A stretch of DNA of 64,000 bases from Tsukamurella sp. 1534. GTDB taxonomy: Bacteria > Actinomycetota > Actinomycetes > Mycobacteriales > Mycobacteriaceae. Positions within the stretch are counted from its first letter, which is position 1. Each line of letters starts with the position of its first letter. Positions 43,264 through 52,501 of the stretch are shown here, piece after piece. The notes under the pieces were generated by a model. It was not told the DNA's origin and ran no database searches. It was given only the letters and a program-made list of their open reading frames with translations. A program made the translations under genes and the position numbers. The DNA lies in the NCBI RefSeq assembly GCF_000312385.1, contig NZ_HE997626.1, forward strand, positions 1,181,996 to 1,245,995. Direction: 5' to 3'.

Positions 43264-44782
43264 TCAGGGGTCCTCGGTTCGGGTTGCCTCCTGCATGGAC
43301 GTCGCGTACCACGCGCGCATCGCGGGATGCATGGCAGCCGCATAGATTCCGATCTCACAGACCGCCAGCGCGACGTGCACGAGGCGGAGCCATATCGGCC
43401 CCGCGGCGACGGCGGCCGAGACCAGGAGCAGGATCGCTGCGGCGACGGCGACCCGTCGGCACCGCCGGTAGGCGGTCGTGCTGCCCAGCGCCAGCCGCCG
43501 CAGGGCCAGCGGCCAGCTCACCGCGAGCAGGATTCCGAACGTCACGCGCCCCCACAGCTGTGCGAGCAGTGCTGCGTGCGGGGCCCCGGGGTCTGCGGCA
43601 CGGGCCCTGGCCAGGAGATCGTCGTGCTGGAGAACCGACACCGCGGCGACGATCACCACGATCGTGACCGTGGCGACCACCGGCGGGATCAAGAGTCTCC
43701 ACGCCGACGGTGGCACTGACGCGCCGGCCCCGGAAGCGCCCGGGGCGCCGCGTGACCCGGTGCGCGGGGTGATCCGCCGCGCGGCCAACGCGACCAGGAC
43801 CGCGGCAGCCACCGCGCACAGGATGTTCCCGGCGCAGTCCGCGGCGCGGGAACCACCCCCCACCGGTTGGTGGGGGAAGGCGATCCAGGCGTACGTGGCC
43901 ATCGCACCCGCGGTGGCGGCGAGCCGGTGGGCGGCGCCCCACCCGCGGCACCGGGACCAGTACGCCACAGCGGAAGCCAGCACCCCGGCGGCGAGGAACC
44001 ACGCCGCCACGCTGATCCACTGGCACCACCTGGTCGGCCAGAACATCACGAGCGCCAGCATCGAGCTGGTCAGGAGCAGGGTCGCGACTCCGACGAGCCA
44101 CGGCGGGGGTGCACTCCGTTCCGCCCGCGGATGCCCGGCCGGCATGAGGAAGGCGAGGCCGATCAGGAGGACGATCGCCACGATCGACAGCGCATGTTGT
44201 AGCGGTGTCGCACGGAACGGGTCTTCGACACGGGTTCCGACGAAACCGATCACCACGCCTGCACTGAAGAGCAGCGCGGCACCCGCGTATCCCGGACGCG
44301 CGAGCCACGGAGTCGTCCGTCGATCCGGGAAGAGGGTCTCGACCAGGGCGATCGGGACGCAGATGCTCCAGATGACATGGAGCGACAACACCGCTTGCAC
44401 GATGGAGACGTTCGTCCCCGGCACGGCGAGGTAGGCGTCCCCCGCGAGCGCGTCGTGTGCGCCGCTGTAGCCGGGATTCCACAGCAACTGGTCAACGGGC
44501 CCCTCCTCGATCAGCGCGTACGCCGCGGCGAGCAGAATGATTGACGGCCAGCCGCGGTGGGCGCGTCGCACGGTCTCGCGGATGAACAGCGCTCCACCCC
44601 CCGTAGAGCGGGGTGAACAACAGCAGGATCGCCACCTTGTCGAGCGTCAGGTTCCCGAGGAAGAACTCCCCGACGATCGGGGCGAGGATGACGAGCACGA
44701 CCGCGGGTGCCGCCGCGTGGAGCCGCCGCCTCCGCGCGCCCGGATCAACGACGAGCCCTCTGTCGGGGCCCGCCCGCGTCAT
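43264..44782 (-). pseudogene. polytopic membrane protein, frameshifted in a C6 run
   Basis: The first part (MTRAGPDRGLVVDPGARRRR..., to LLLFTPLYGG) and the remainder (GALFIRETVRRAHRGWPSII then ALIEEGPVDQLLWNPGYSG) are continuous protein in two frames. Removing one base from the six-C run at 44597-44602 restores a ~505-aa protein with 10-12 membrane segments. The 'EEG..Q.L.NP.Y' motif after the third membrane segment is typical of an uncharacterised actinobacterial membrane family. It could be a real inactivating or phase-variable slip, or an assembly error. Start overlaps the upstream stop (ATGA). Confidence 0.6.
44597..44602 (-). repeat. C6/G6 homopolymer at the frameshift point
   Basis: Six identical bases where five would keep the membrane-protein frame open; slippage at this tract would switch the gene on or off. 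Confidence 0.55.
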
Positions 44783-45342
44783 GGCGTCCTCCCCGTGGTC
44801 GGCATGTCACCGGTCGTCGTGCCGAACCCCGTGGAGCGCGCATCGCGCGGCAGCAATCGATCGACGACCCACAGCCCCACAGCGATCTGGAGCGCGCAAT
44901 CGAGGTAGTGGCAGTAGAACGCCCCCACGTACCCCGGTCCGCCCCAGGCATTGGCGGTGAAGGCGGGATCGAGGCCGCCGAGGACCTGCTGGCCCATCCG
45001 CCACACCAGATAGAGGCAGAGCACGAGCAGAATCGTCACGGGTACCGCTCGCAGCGGCGACCGCGACGTCGCGCGGATTCGCCGAACGAAATCGGCCGAC
45101 AGGGGCGTCGACGGCCTCGCCGCCGGGTACCGCAGCGCCGTCACGATCCAGGCGAGCGCGACGACGGTAAGCGCCATGTGCACCCCCCACGCATCGGTTC
45201 CCGGGCGATGCCGGACAGCAGTCGGCTGCGCGGCGACGAGCTCGAGACCACCGGCGAGAACACCGAGGCCGAAGGCGGCCAGCGTCGTCGCAGTGGGCCA
45301 TTGGGACAGTCGGGACCGTTCCAGCATGGTTCCAGGGTTCAC
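44779..45342 (-). CDS. membrane protein, unknown function
   Basis: 187 aa from GTG 45342 with GGAGG 7 nt upstream; a later ATG (45327) has no good ribosome site. About four hydrophobic segments (TTLAAFGLGVLAGGLELVAA, ALTVVALAWIVTALRY, VTILLVLCLYLVWRMG, YLDCALQIAVGLWVVDRLL). No known motif. It is coupled to the frameshifted membrane gene and divergent from the histidine kinase, which suggests that the kinase/regulator pair controls it. Confidence 0.6.
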   Translation of the reverse strand: MNPGTMLERSRLSQWPTATTLAAFGLGVLAGGLELVAAQPTAVRHRPGTDAWGVHMALTVVALAWIVTALRYPAARPSTPLSADFVRRIRATSRSPLRAVPVTILLVLCLYLVWRMGQQVLGGLDPAFTANAWGGPGYVGAFYCHYLDCALQIAVGLWVVDRLLPRDARSTGFGTTTGDMPTTGRTP

Positions 45343-45480
45343 CGTGGTGCCTCCCGGACGCATCCTCCCGCTGGTCCGAGTCACCGTCGCCCGGGAGCGA
45401 GGCGTACGACAGTCGGGTAGTCCGGAAGGAGGAGGCGCGGATCGTTCGCAGGTCGGGTTCTTCGTTCGCGACCTGGTCGT

Positions 45481-46605
45481 ATGGTGGTTGAAGTGGGTAC
45501 TCGTCGAACATTGCTGGTCGACAGCACGGTGGCGGTGATCTGTTTCGCCTGGGTCACCGGCCCGGAGATTGCGCGATCTCCAACGGAGTCGTCGGCATGG
45601 GCGGCGGGCCTCGTCGGTGCCGCCGCCATCGCACCCACGGTGTTGTGCAGGCGATTCCCCGTTCTCGCGCTCGGCTGCGTCTCGACCGTCCTCGTCCTCG
45701 CCGCGCTCGCGGACCTCCGGTTCACCTGGTTGGTGAGCAACGCGGGCCCGGCCTTCGGCATCGCCGTGGGGTGGGCCGCCTACAGGTTGCCCTGGCGTAC
45801 ATCGCTCATCGTGTGCGCGGTGGCCGCGTTCGGCGTCTCCGCGGTCGGGTTCGCGGTGTGGACCACCTATAGCGAGCACGACCAGGACGCCGTCCAACTG
45901 ATCATCGCGATCCCCGCGTGGCTCCTGGGCACGCTCCTCAGTCGTGAAGGCACTCATCGCAGCCGGCATCTCACCGAACAGCGCGAGATAGAGACCCAGA
46001 AGGAAGCCCGGATCAGGGCTGAAGAACGCCTGCGCGTATCGCGGGAGATCCACGACGTCGTCTCGCACAGCCTCAGCGTGATCGCCCTCCGCAGCGGTGT
46101 CGCCCGCCTGGTGATCGACCACGACCCCGACGAAGCACGATCTGCGCTCCGCGCCATCGAAGATTCGAGCCGAGGGGCGCTCGACGACGTCCGGCGGGTA
46201 CTGGGCACCATCCGGGACACCTCGGCCCCGCTCTGTCCCCGTTTGTCGGATCTGGAGTCCCTGGTCAGCACGGACTGGCCGGGCGGGGTGCAGGTCGTGC
46301 TGGCCGACCGCACCGATCACGCCGCGCTCGATCCGCAGGTGCAGACCACCGTTTACCGGATCGTTCAGGAGGCACTGACCAACGCGGTGCGACACTCACG
46401 GGCGAACGTGGTCTCGGTCGAGATCGCTATGGCGGGAACGGAACTGACCGTCCGGGTCACCGACGACGGTGACGGCGCCCTCGCCGCGGCGACGCCGGGG
46501 CTCGGTCTCACCGGCATGCGGGAGCGAGTCGCGACGCACGGCGGGGTCCTGTCGCTGGGCAATGTCGATGGCGGTTACCGCGTCGAGGCGGTGATCCCGC
46601 TGTGA
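45481..46605 (+). CDS. two-component sensor histidine kinase, NarL-type partner
   Basis: 374 aa. Four or five membrane segments (residues ~14-150) are followed by a coiled stretch, then the HisKA_3 box SREIHDVVSHSLSVIALRSG with phospho-acceptor His191. The ATPase part shows VQEALTNAVRHSRA (N box) and VTDDGDGA...GLGLTGMRERV (G boxes). It autophosphorylates in response to an envelope signal and passes phosphate to the next gene's product. An alternative start, GTG 45493, lies 8 nt after a TATGGT box and may be the true leaderless start. Confidence 0.85.
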   Translation: MVVEVGTRRTLLVDSTVAVICFAWVTGPEIARSPTESSAWAAGLVGAAAIAPTVLCRRFPVLALGCVSTVLVLAALADLRFTWLVSNAGPAFGIAVGWAAYRLPWRTSLIVCAVAAFGVSAVGFAVWTTYSEHDQDAVQLIIAIPAWLLGTLLSREGTHRSRHLTEQREIETQKEARIRAEERLRVSREIHDVVSHSLSVIALRSGVARLVIDHDPDEARSALRAIEDSSRGALDDVRRVLGTIRDTSAPLCPRLSDLESLVSTDWPGGVQVVLADRTDHAALDPQVQTTVYRIVQEALTNAVRHSRANVVSVEIAMAGTELTVRVTDDGDGALAAATPGLGLTGMRERVATHGGVLSLGNVDGGYRVEAVIPL

Positions 46606-47270
46606 ACGAGCCCGTGCGCGTTCTCATCGCCGACGACGAGGCCCTCGTCCGCGCCGGCCTCCTGGCGCTCATCCAGGCGTCGTCCGGCGTGGAGGCGGTC
46701 GGCGAGGCGGCGACCGGCGACGAGGCGCTCCGCATCGCCCAGCAGACCGACCCAGACGTCGTGCTCATGGACGTGCGAATGCCCGTCATGAACGGCACGG
46801 AGGCGACCGCGCACCTGGTGGCACGCGGGCTGCGCGCCAGGGTGCTGATCGTGACCACCTTCAACGACGACGAGGTCGTCTTCACGGCGTTACGGGCCGG
46901 TGCCAGTGGTTTCGTCCTCAAGGACACGTCGCCGGAACGTCTGATCGAGGCGATCAGGATCGTCGCCGCCGGGGAGTCCCTCCTGAGCCCGTCGGTAACC
47001 CGCCGTCTCATCAGCGAGTTCGTCACCCACCGCCCCCAGGTGCGTTTGGCGCGCGACAGACTGGACGAGCTGACCCAGCGTGAATGCGACGTCCTGCGCG
47101 CCATCGCCGCGGGATTGAACAACGACGAGATCGCCACCGCACTGTTCATCAGCGTCACCACGGTGAAGACCCACATCTCACGATTGCTGGCCAAGCTCGG
47201 CGTGCGCAGTCGCACGCAACTGGCGATCAGCGCCTACGAGACCGGTCTCGTTGTACCTGGCTCGCTCTGA
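46602..47270 (+). CDS. NarL/LuxR-family response regulator
   Basis: 222 aa, GTG start overlapping the kinase stop. Receiver domain with acidic pair Asp11-Asp12, phospho-acceptor Asp57 in VVLMDVRMP and conserved Lys in FVLKDTSPE. The C-terminal LuxR HTH reads LTQRECDVLRAIAAGLNNDE and then TTVKTHISRLLAKLGVRSRT. A complete two-component pair with the upstream kinase. Confidence 0.9.
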   Translation: MNEPVRVLIADDEALVRAGLLALIQASSGVEAVGEAATGDEALRIAQQTDPDVVLMDVRMPVMNGTEATAHLVARGLRARVLIVTTFNDDEVVFTALRAGASGFVLKDTSPERLIEAIRIVAAGESLLSPSVTRRLISEFVTHRPQVRLARDRLDELTQRECDVLRAIAAGLNNDEIATALFISVTTVKTHISRLLAKLGVRSRTQLAISAYETGLVVPGSL

Positions 47271-47534
47271 CCACGTCACGTCTACACAACGACACAGGTC
47301 GAAGGAAGAACGGCGCTCCTATGCGATCGCGTCAAGCAGACCGATGCCCTGTTCTCTGACGCGTCCGCGCTACATATGAACGGGCCGTTCAGTCACATCG
47401 GGCGGTTCAGATATGGGAGCCGCGGGCTCTGGCCCTCGCTGGATGGCGGTGCCACACTGGTGGTGCCCGCTCGTTGGACGTCGAACCAGAGCTCTGACGA
47501 CCCAGGGATTCCGGTCGGTATCGGGGGAAGAAAA

Positions 47535-47819
47535 GTGACGAAGCTACGAAGGCGAGCCGGAATCCGCTGGCTGATGCTGCACATCGTGCTCGTTCTGGCC
47601 CATTTCGCGGTAATGGTCGCACTCGTCTCCGTGGGTGGGACGTTGATAGCGGTGGGGTGGCCCGGGTTGTGGTCTGCCGCAGCCACCGCGCAAGTCATCG
47701 GAGGTGGTGCGATGACAATCCCGCTCGTTTACGTTGCCTTCGTCGTTCCTGGGAAGATCGAACATCTCACGGGACGCGAGGTCCCCGGGGGCGATGCCTC
47801 CGGCGCGGCGATGGGGTAG
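47535..47819 (+). CDS. small two-segment membrane protein
   Basis: 94 aa from GTG 47535, preceded by GGGGGAAG. Membrane segments at about residues 12-40 (WLMLHIVLVLAHFAVMVALV) and 48-72. No family recognised. An earlier ATG at 47376 gives an unconvincing soluble extension. The 264 bp before it, after the response regulator, hold no other gene that I can support. Confidence 0.5.
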   Translation: MTKLRRRAGIRWLMLHIVLVLAHFAVMVALVSVGGTLIAVGWPGLWSAAATAQVIGGGAMTIPLVYVAFVVPGKIEHLTGREVPGGDASGAAMG

Positions 47820-48009
47820 CCGGATCAGGTGGCGCGACGAGGCGCCGCTGCCGTGACATCGCTGCTGCGAAATCGGCGTGGGTCCCGGTATCGGCGTGCG
47901 CACAACCGCACCTGCGGGCTTCGGCCCCAGGAACATGCAGTGACGGCAAGCTGTCAGTGTCCCGTGACGGGGTCCACGGGTCGACCCAGTGATTGAAGTG
48001 GAGCATGCG

Positions 48010-48474
48010 ATGTCTCGCTCATTCGAACGGTCGGGCAACGTGGTCGCAACGCCGACGAACCGATACCGGATCACGTTGCGTGTTGCTGTGTTCGTCGCTG
48101 GGCTGATACTGGCCGCCCTCGCGCTGGACCTCGGGTGGGCGCTGCCTCACCAGCAGCATTGCGAAGGAGACGTGTGCGAGACCTCGATCGTCCTTGTCGA
48201 TTGGAAGCATGTCGACTGGAGCTTGGCGCCTGGCCGCGTTTCCTGCAGCACCGACGCGCCCCAGCCCGGCGACCCGATCATGAAACCTGACGGCATCTGC
48301 ATCGTGAGCGGCGGAGGTCGACCAGATCACCGAACGAGCTATGACGAGCGGCGTTCCGAACTCGCTTTACGCAGGCAGCTCACTGCAGGTGGGGTAGTGA
48401 TCATCCTCCTGCTCACGGCAGCGGGTGTCGGGATGCTGGGTCGAAGACCGAGCTCGGGCACCTCCCAGGAGTGA
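48010..48474 (+). CDS. membrane protein with a cysteine-bearing outside loop
   Basis: 154 aa. ATG 48010 follows GTGGAG; a GTG at 47989 is possible. Two membrane segments (about residues 22-42 and 124-144) flank a loop with four cysteines (HCEGDVCETS, VSCSTDA, GICIVSG), compatible with two disulphides outside the cell. No family recognised; lies in a stretch of small unknown envelope genes. Confidence 0.55.
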   Translation: MSRSFERSGNVVATPTNRYRITLRVAVFVAGLILAALALDLGWALPHQQHCEGDVCETSIVLVDWKHVDWSLAPGRVSCSTDAPQPGDPIMKPDGICIVSGGGRPDHRTSYDERRSELALRRQLTAGGVVIILLLTAAGVGMLGRRPSSGTSQE

Positions 48475-48669
48475 CCGTCCCCTCAGCGCCCGGCGCGTCC
48501 CAGGGCCGCCTCGGCCCGCGAGAAGTCCGAGGATGCCAACGGCACGCCTAGCGTGGAACGGAATTCGCGGCTCGATCATTTCGTTCGCTTCTCATACCTT
48601 TGGGGGATCCTCTAGTGTGCCGTCGGCGTGCACGGTCGTCGTGTCGACACCGCTGACGAAGGGATCACT

Positions 48670-49923
48670 ATGGCGAGCCCGCTCTACGGCCTACTCTTCC
48701 TCGCGTGCTGGCGCGCGCTGCGCCTGCGACCGGGTGTGCCGATTGCGCGCTGGTCGCTCACTCTGATCGGGATAACCGGGGCTTTCGCAGTTGCGCAATT
48801 GGTTCACCCGGAGCTCGAGCACTCGCTACAGCGATCCGCCGTCGCGATCGATGGTGGCGAGATATGGCGGCTCGCAACCTCATTCCTGGTGCAGGGCGGC
48901 GGCGTCTTCGGTGTGGCGTTCAACCTGATCACTCTGGCGGTGACAGCGATCCTCGCCGCACGGGCTTTCAGTCCGGTGGTCGGACTCGTGATCTATGTCC
49001 TCGGTGGGGTTGGGGGCAACTTGCTGTCGTTGGCGTTCGACTTTCCCGACGACGCCGGCAGTTCGCTGGCCACGATGACCCTGGCCATGGCAGCAGCGTG
49101 CGCGACGGTGCCGCTCGACTCCCTCGTCGGCAGAGTCTGTGTCGGTGCTCTCGCCGTGGTCGCAGTGGGCCTGCTGGTGCTGCGGGACCAGCACGCGATC
49201 GCGGCAGTGCTCGGAGCCGGCTCCGGCGTTGTCCTGCGGCGGGGCGTTCCGGACAGGATCGCTGCCGGCGCGACGTGCTGGGTCGGCGCGGTGACGTTCT
49301 TCATAGGGCAGGCCGTCGCGGAGGCGGGCGTGTCGAACCACTACAGCGCGGTCCGGAACATGGTCAGCGACCTGGGAATGGTCACCTGTGAGCCTGCTGA
49401 CGTCGGGGCATATCACACGGATGTGTGCTCCCCCTGGCACCTGGCGATGAACCTCGGGTTCGCGGCAACAGGGTGCGCGCTCCTCGCGGGAACGATTCTC
49501 CTGCGGCCCCTCCTGCCGCCGGGCCGCCCCGCCGAAGTAGGTGCAGCACTGCTCGTGGCAGGTGGGCTGGGAAAGATCGGCGCCGGCCTCACGCCCGGCG
49601 ACCTCTACCCGATCGCGCACATGGCGGTGGCCGTCTTCAGCGGCCCAGCCCCGACGATCGGCATCCTCATCGTTGGATGGTCACTGCGCTCGAGCCGACC
49701 GACGTTCGCCCGGATCACCCTCATCTGCGGAGCCACCGGCGTCCTCGGGTTCGCGCTCACCGCGCCCGCCACCTCAGCGGGCTGGGCCGGCTTGGCCGAG
49801 CGAATCGCCATGTATCCCATGGTGCTGTGGATCATCGGCACCGGCGTAGCAATCCTGTTTGAACATCAAAGAACAAGCCGTTCAACCGAACCGCGCGAGG
49901 CCGACACAAATCGACCCCAGTAA
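48670..49923 (+). CDS. fusion of a rhomboid-like half with a DUF998-like membrane half
   Basis: 417 aa, about 12 membrane segments. The N-terminal half has the rhomboid-type layout: EIWRLATSFLVQGGGVFGVAFN, then a GSS motif (DDAGSSLATMTLAMAAA) where the catalytic Ser would sit, but I see no matching catalytic His. The C-terminal half, with EAGVSNHYSAVRNMVSDLGM and HLAMNLGFAATGCALLAG, is the DUF998 pattern. Could be a pseudo-protease membrane protein. AAGGGA precedes the ATG. Confidence 0.6.
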   Translation: MASPLYGLLFLACWRALRLRPGVPIARWSLTLIGITGAFAVAQLVHPELEHSLQRSAVAIDGGEIWRLATSFLVQGGGVFGVAFNLITLAVTAILAARAFSPVVGLVIYVLGGVGGNLLSLAFDFPDDAGSSLATMTLAMAAACATVPLDSLVGRVCVGALAVVAVGLLVLRDQHAIAAVLGAGSGVVLRRGVPDRIAAGATCWVGAVTFFIGQAVAEAGVSNHYSAVRNMVSDLGMVTCEPADVGAYHTDVCSPWHLAMNLGFAATGCALLAGTILLRPLLPPGRPAEVGAALLVAGGLGKIGAGLTPGDLYPIAHMAVAVFSGPAPTIGILIVGWSLRSSRPTFARITLICGATGVLGFALTAPATSAGWAGLAERIAMYPMVLWIIGTGVAILFEHQRTSRSTEPREADTNRPQ

Positions 49924-49945
49924 TGACCGGCATGAATCAGCCGCA

Positions 49946-50236
49946 ATGCGGATCATCACGACGATCGGCACCACTGTGACAGTGGGAGCACTGGCGGCAG
50001 GCGGCGTGCCGGCCGGCGGAGGTGCAACTCATGCTGATGGCTTCCCCAGCGGTCCATGGTGCGACACGACGACCGTTCTCAAGGCGGAGTCCGAGCTGTC
50101 CCCGGGATCGTCTGCACTCGTCTGCACGACACCGCGTGGCGCACTGCCAGGCCCGGGCCGGCGAAGCAGGCGTCGGCAAACCGTTGGCAGGAGACAGTAC
50201 CGAACCAAACAGGCTTTCCTGCAACATCTCCCATGA
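49946..50236 (+). CDS. possible small secreted protein, maybe truncated
   Basis: 96 aa. Signal-like start MRIITTIGTTVTVGALAAGG to ATHADGFPSGPW, with Cys in PWCDTTT and ALVCTTP. After TPRGALPG the protein becomes Arg-rich and less plausible, while another frame continues with QARAGEAGVGKPLAG and a further Cys, so a frameshift is possible. Function unknown. The rest of 49924-50427 holds no other feature except the approach to the peptidase gene. Confidence 0.3.
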   Translation: MRIITTIGTTVTVGALAAGGVPAGGGATHADGFPSGPWCDTTTVLKAESELSPGSSALVCTTPRGALPGPGRRSRRRQTVGRRQYRTKQAFLQHLP

Positions 50237-50427
50237 TGGTCCTGGGGGAGCCGGTCCGGACGCCCGAACGTCCGCGTAGTTCGGAGGAGCTCTTCTGATA
50301 CCGCAAGGCGCTGTGATCTCCGCGCGCCCAGGGAGATCGGCCGCCCCATCGGCCCGATCGCGTACTTGACTGTGCCCCGACGACATGGTTTTCACTCGCC
50401 GGAGACCCCGACGAAAGGATCAACGCC

Positions 50428-52335
50428 ATGCAGGCCGATAACGCAGTCCGCCCACGACGCATCGAGATCGAAGAGTTCTTCGCCGACCCTGCGTTCTCCG
50501 GTGCGGTGATCTCACCAGACGGCACTCGCCTCGCGTACCTTGCACCCGCATACGGCCGCACTCAGGTCTGGGTGCGGGGCGTCGACGACGAGCACACCGC
50601 CGCGATCTGCGTGACGCGCGACGAGCGCCGCGGAATCAAGACCTTCTACTGGACCGACGATCCGCGGTGGCTGATCTACCGGCAGGACACCGACGGCAAC
50701 GAGGACTGGCACCTGTACCGGGTCGACCTCGAAGCTCCGGAAACACCCGCGGTCGACCTGACGCCGATGGCGCCCGGATCCCGAGTCCTCCAGATGGACG
50801 TGATGCGCACGAAGCCCGGACACATCCTCGTGGAGATGAATCCGGACCCGATGGTGATCGGCCTCTACACGATCGAGGTCGCGACGGGACAGTGGACGCT
50901 CGTGCGAGAACAGCGCCCCGACGGCGATGGTGGCGGCGCGTTCGGGTGGGAGACGCAGGAGCGCTTCTACTCGCGGCAGGACGCCGAAGGCAACTACGAA
51001 ATCTTCGCGATCGACGAGTCGGACGAGAGGCGGCTGCTATTGCGGCTCAATGGTATCGAGTACCCGATCGGTCCGAACCCGATGTTCCCTGCGCCCGACG
51101 GCGATGCGCTCGTGCTGGGCCTCTACCAGGACGGTACAGATGAGATGCGGCTCGTGCGCCAGGCGCACGACGGCACGCAGAGTGTCGTGGCAGCGCTTCC
51201 CGGGCACAGCCTGTGCGTCATGGGTTTCGCCACGGAAGACTTCGGGTTTCCGCCCTCGGTGTTCTTCAGTCGCAGAACCGGTGAGCCGATCGCCGCCCGA
51301 TTCGTGGGCGACCGCCCGATCATCGTGCCGGTCGACCCGCACTTCGCGGAGGTCCTCGACCGGCTGTCCACCCTTTCCGACGGGGTGATCGACACAGTCT
51401 CGTCGGACACGTCCGAACAGCGCTGGGTAGTCAGCTTTCTCAACGATCGCGATCCCGGCGCCACCTACTTCTACGACCACTCCACCGGCGAGAGTCGTCT
51501 GTTGTTCCGAGCCCACCCGCAGCTCGCTCCCCCAGATCTGGCGCCGATGACCGCGGTGAGCTTCGTCGCCCGAGACGGTCTGCCGTTGCACGCCTTCCTC
51601 ACTCTCCCGGTGGGAGTGGAGCCGCACGGGCTACCACTTGTCCTTTTGGTTCACGGCGGACCGTGGGCCAACGACATGTGGGGGTACAACAGGGAGGTGC
51701 AGATGCTCGCGAACCGCGGATACGCGGTGCTGCAGGTCAACTTCCGCGGGTCCACCGGATACGGAAGAACCCACCTGACCGCCGCGGTCGGAGAGCTCGC
51801 GGGCGCGATGCACGACGACCTCATCGACGCGGCCGAATGGACCGTGGCGCAGGGCTTCGCCGCCAGGGATCGAATCGGCATCTACGGCGGATCGTACGGC
51901 GGCTACGCCGCGCTAGTAGGAGCCACGTTCACGCCCGACTACTTCGCGGCGGCCGTCGACTACGTGGGCGTGGCGAGCCTCATCGACTACATCGAGGCCC
52001 TGCCGCCGTTCGTGCGGCCACACCTGCGGAACAATTGGCTCGCCTACGCCGGCGACCCCGAGGTTGCGGCCGAGGCGGAGGACATGCGGGCGCGGTCGCC
52101 GATCACGTTCGTCGACCGGATCCGCACTCCGCTCCTGGTAGTGCAGGGCGCCAACGACGTTCGGGTGCGGCGCGCCGAATCCGACGCGATCGTCACATCA
52201 CTGCGCGATCGCGGCGTGCCGGTGGAGTACTTCGTCGCCGACGACGAGGGGCACGACTTCCAGAATCCCGAGAACCTCGTCACCATGTTCCGGCTCATCG
52301 AGCAGCACCTCGGCCGCCACCTCGGCGAACAGTAG
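50428..52335 (+). CDS. S9 family peptidase (prolyl oligopeptidase-like)
   Basis: 635 aa, no signal peptide. An N-terminal beta-propeller with repeated 'PDGTRLAY' / 'DGDALVLG' blades precedes an alpha/beta-hydrolase domain. IYGGSYGGYAAL carries nucleophile Ser489, VVQGANDVRV Asp577 and DDEGHDFQNPEN His609. LLVHGGPWANDMWGYN is the oxyanion region. Such enzymes cut short peptides after Pro or acyl-amino acids in the cytoplasm. GAAAGGA precedes the ATG; it is a single-gene unit. Confidence 0.87.
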   Translation: MQADNAVRPRRIEIEEFFADPAFSGAVISPDGTRLAYLAPAYGRTQVWVRGVDDEHTAAICVTRDERRGIKTFYWTDDPRWLIYRQDTDGNEDWHLYRVDLEAPETPAVDLTPMAPGSRVLQMDVMRTKPGHILVEMNPDPMVIGLYTIEVATGQWTLVREQRPDGDGGGAFGWETQERFYSRQDAEGNYEIFAIDESDERRLLLRLNGIEYPIGPNPMFPAPDGDALVLGLYQDGTDEMRLVRQAHDGTQSVVAALPGHSLCVMGFATEDFGFPPSVFFSRRTGEPIAARFVGDRPIIVPVDPHFAEVLDRLSTLSDGVIDTVSSDTSEQRWVVSFLNDRDPGATYFYDHSTGESRLLFRAHPQLAPPDLAPMTAVSFVARDGLPLHAFLTLPVGVEPHGLPLVLLVHGGPWANDMWGYNREVQMLANRGYAVLQVNFRGSTGYGRTHLTAAVGELAGAMHDDLIDAAEWTVAQGFAARDRIGIYGGSYGGYAALVGATFTPDYFAAAVDYVGVASLIDYIEALPPFVRPHLRNNWLAYAGDPEVAAEAEDMRARSPITFVDRIRTPLLVVQGANDVRVRRAESDAIVTSLRDRGVPVEYFVADDEGHDFQNPENLVTMFRLIEQHLGRHLGEQ

Positions 52336-52501
52336 AGCCGAAGCGCTCGAGACCGGACGGAGGCCGCGAGGGCCGGACACAGCGACCGGTCGGAAGAAGA
52401 ACTCCCGTGGGCTGCAGAGATCTCGTCGCCGTACGGCGGTATCGAACCGCTACCCCTGCAAGTCACGGACGTCGGCGCACACCTGGAGGACTGCTGCGGG
52501 C

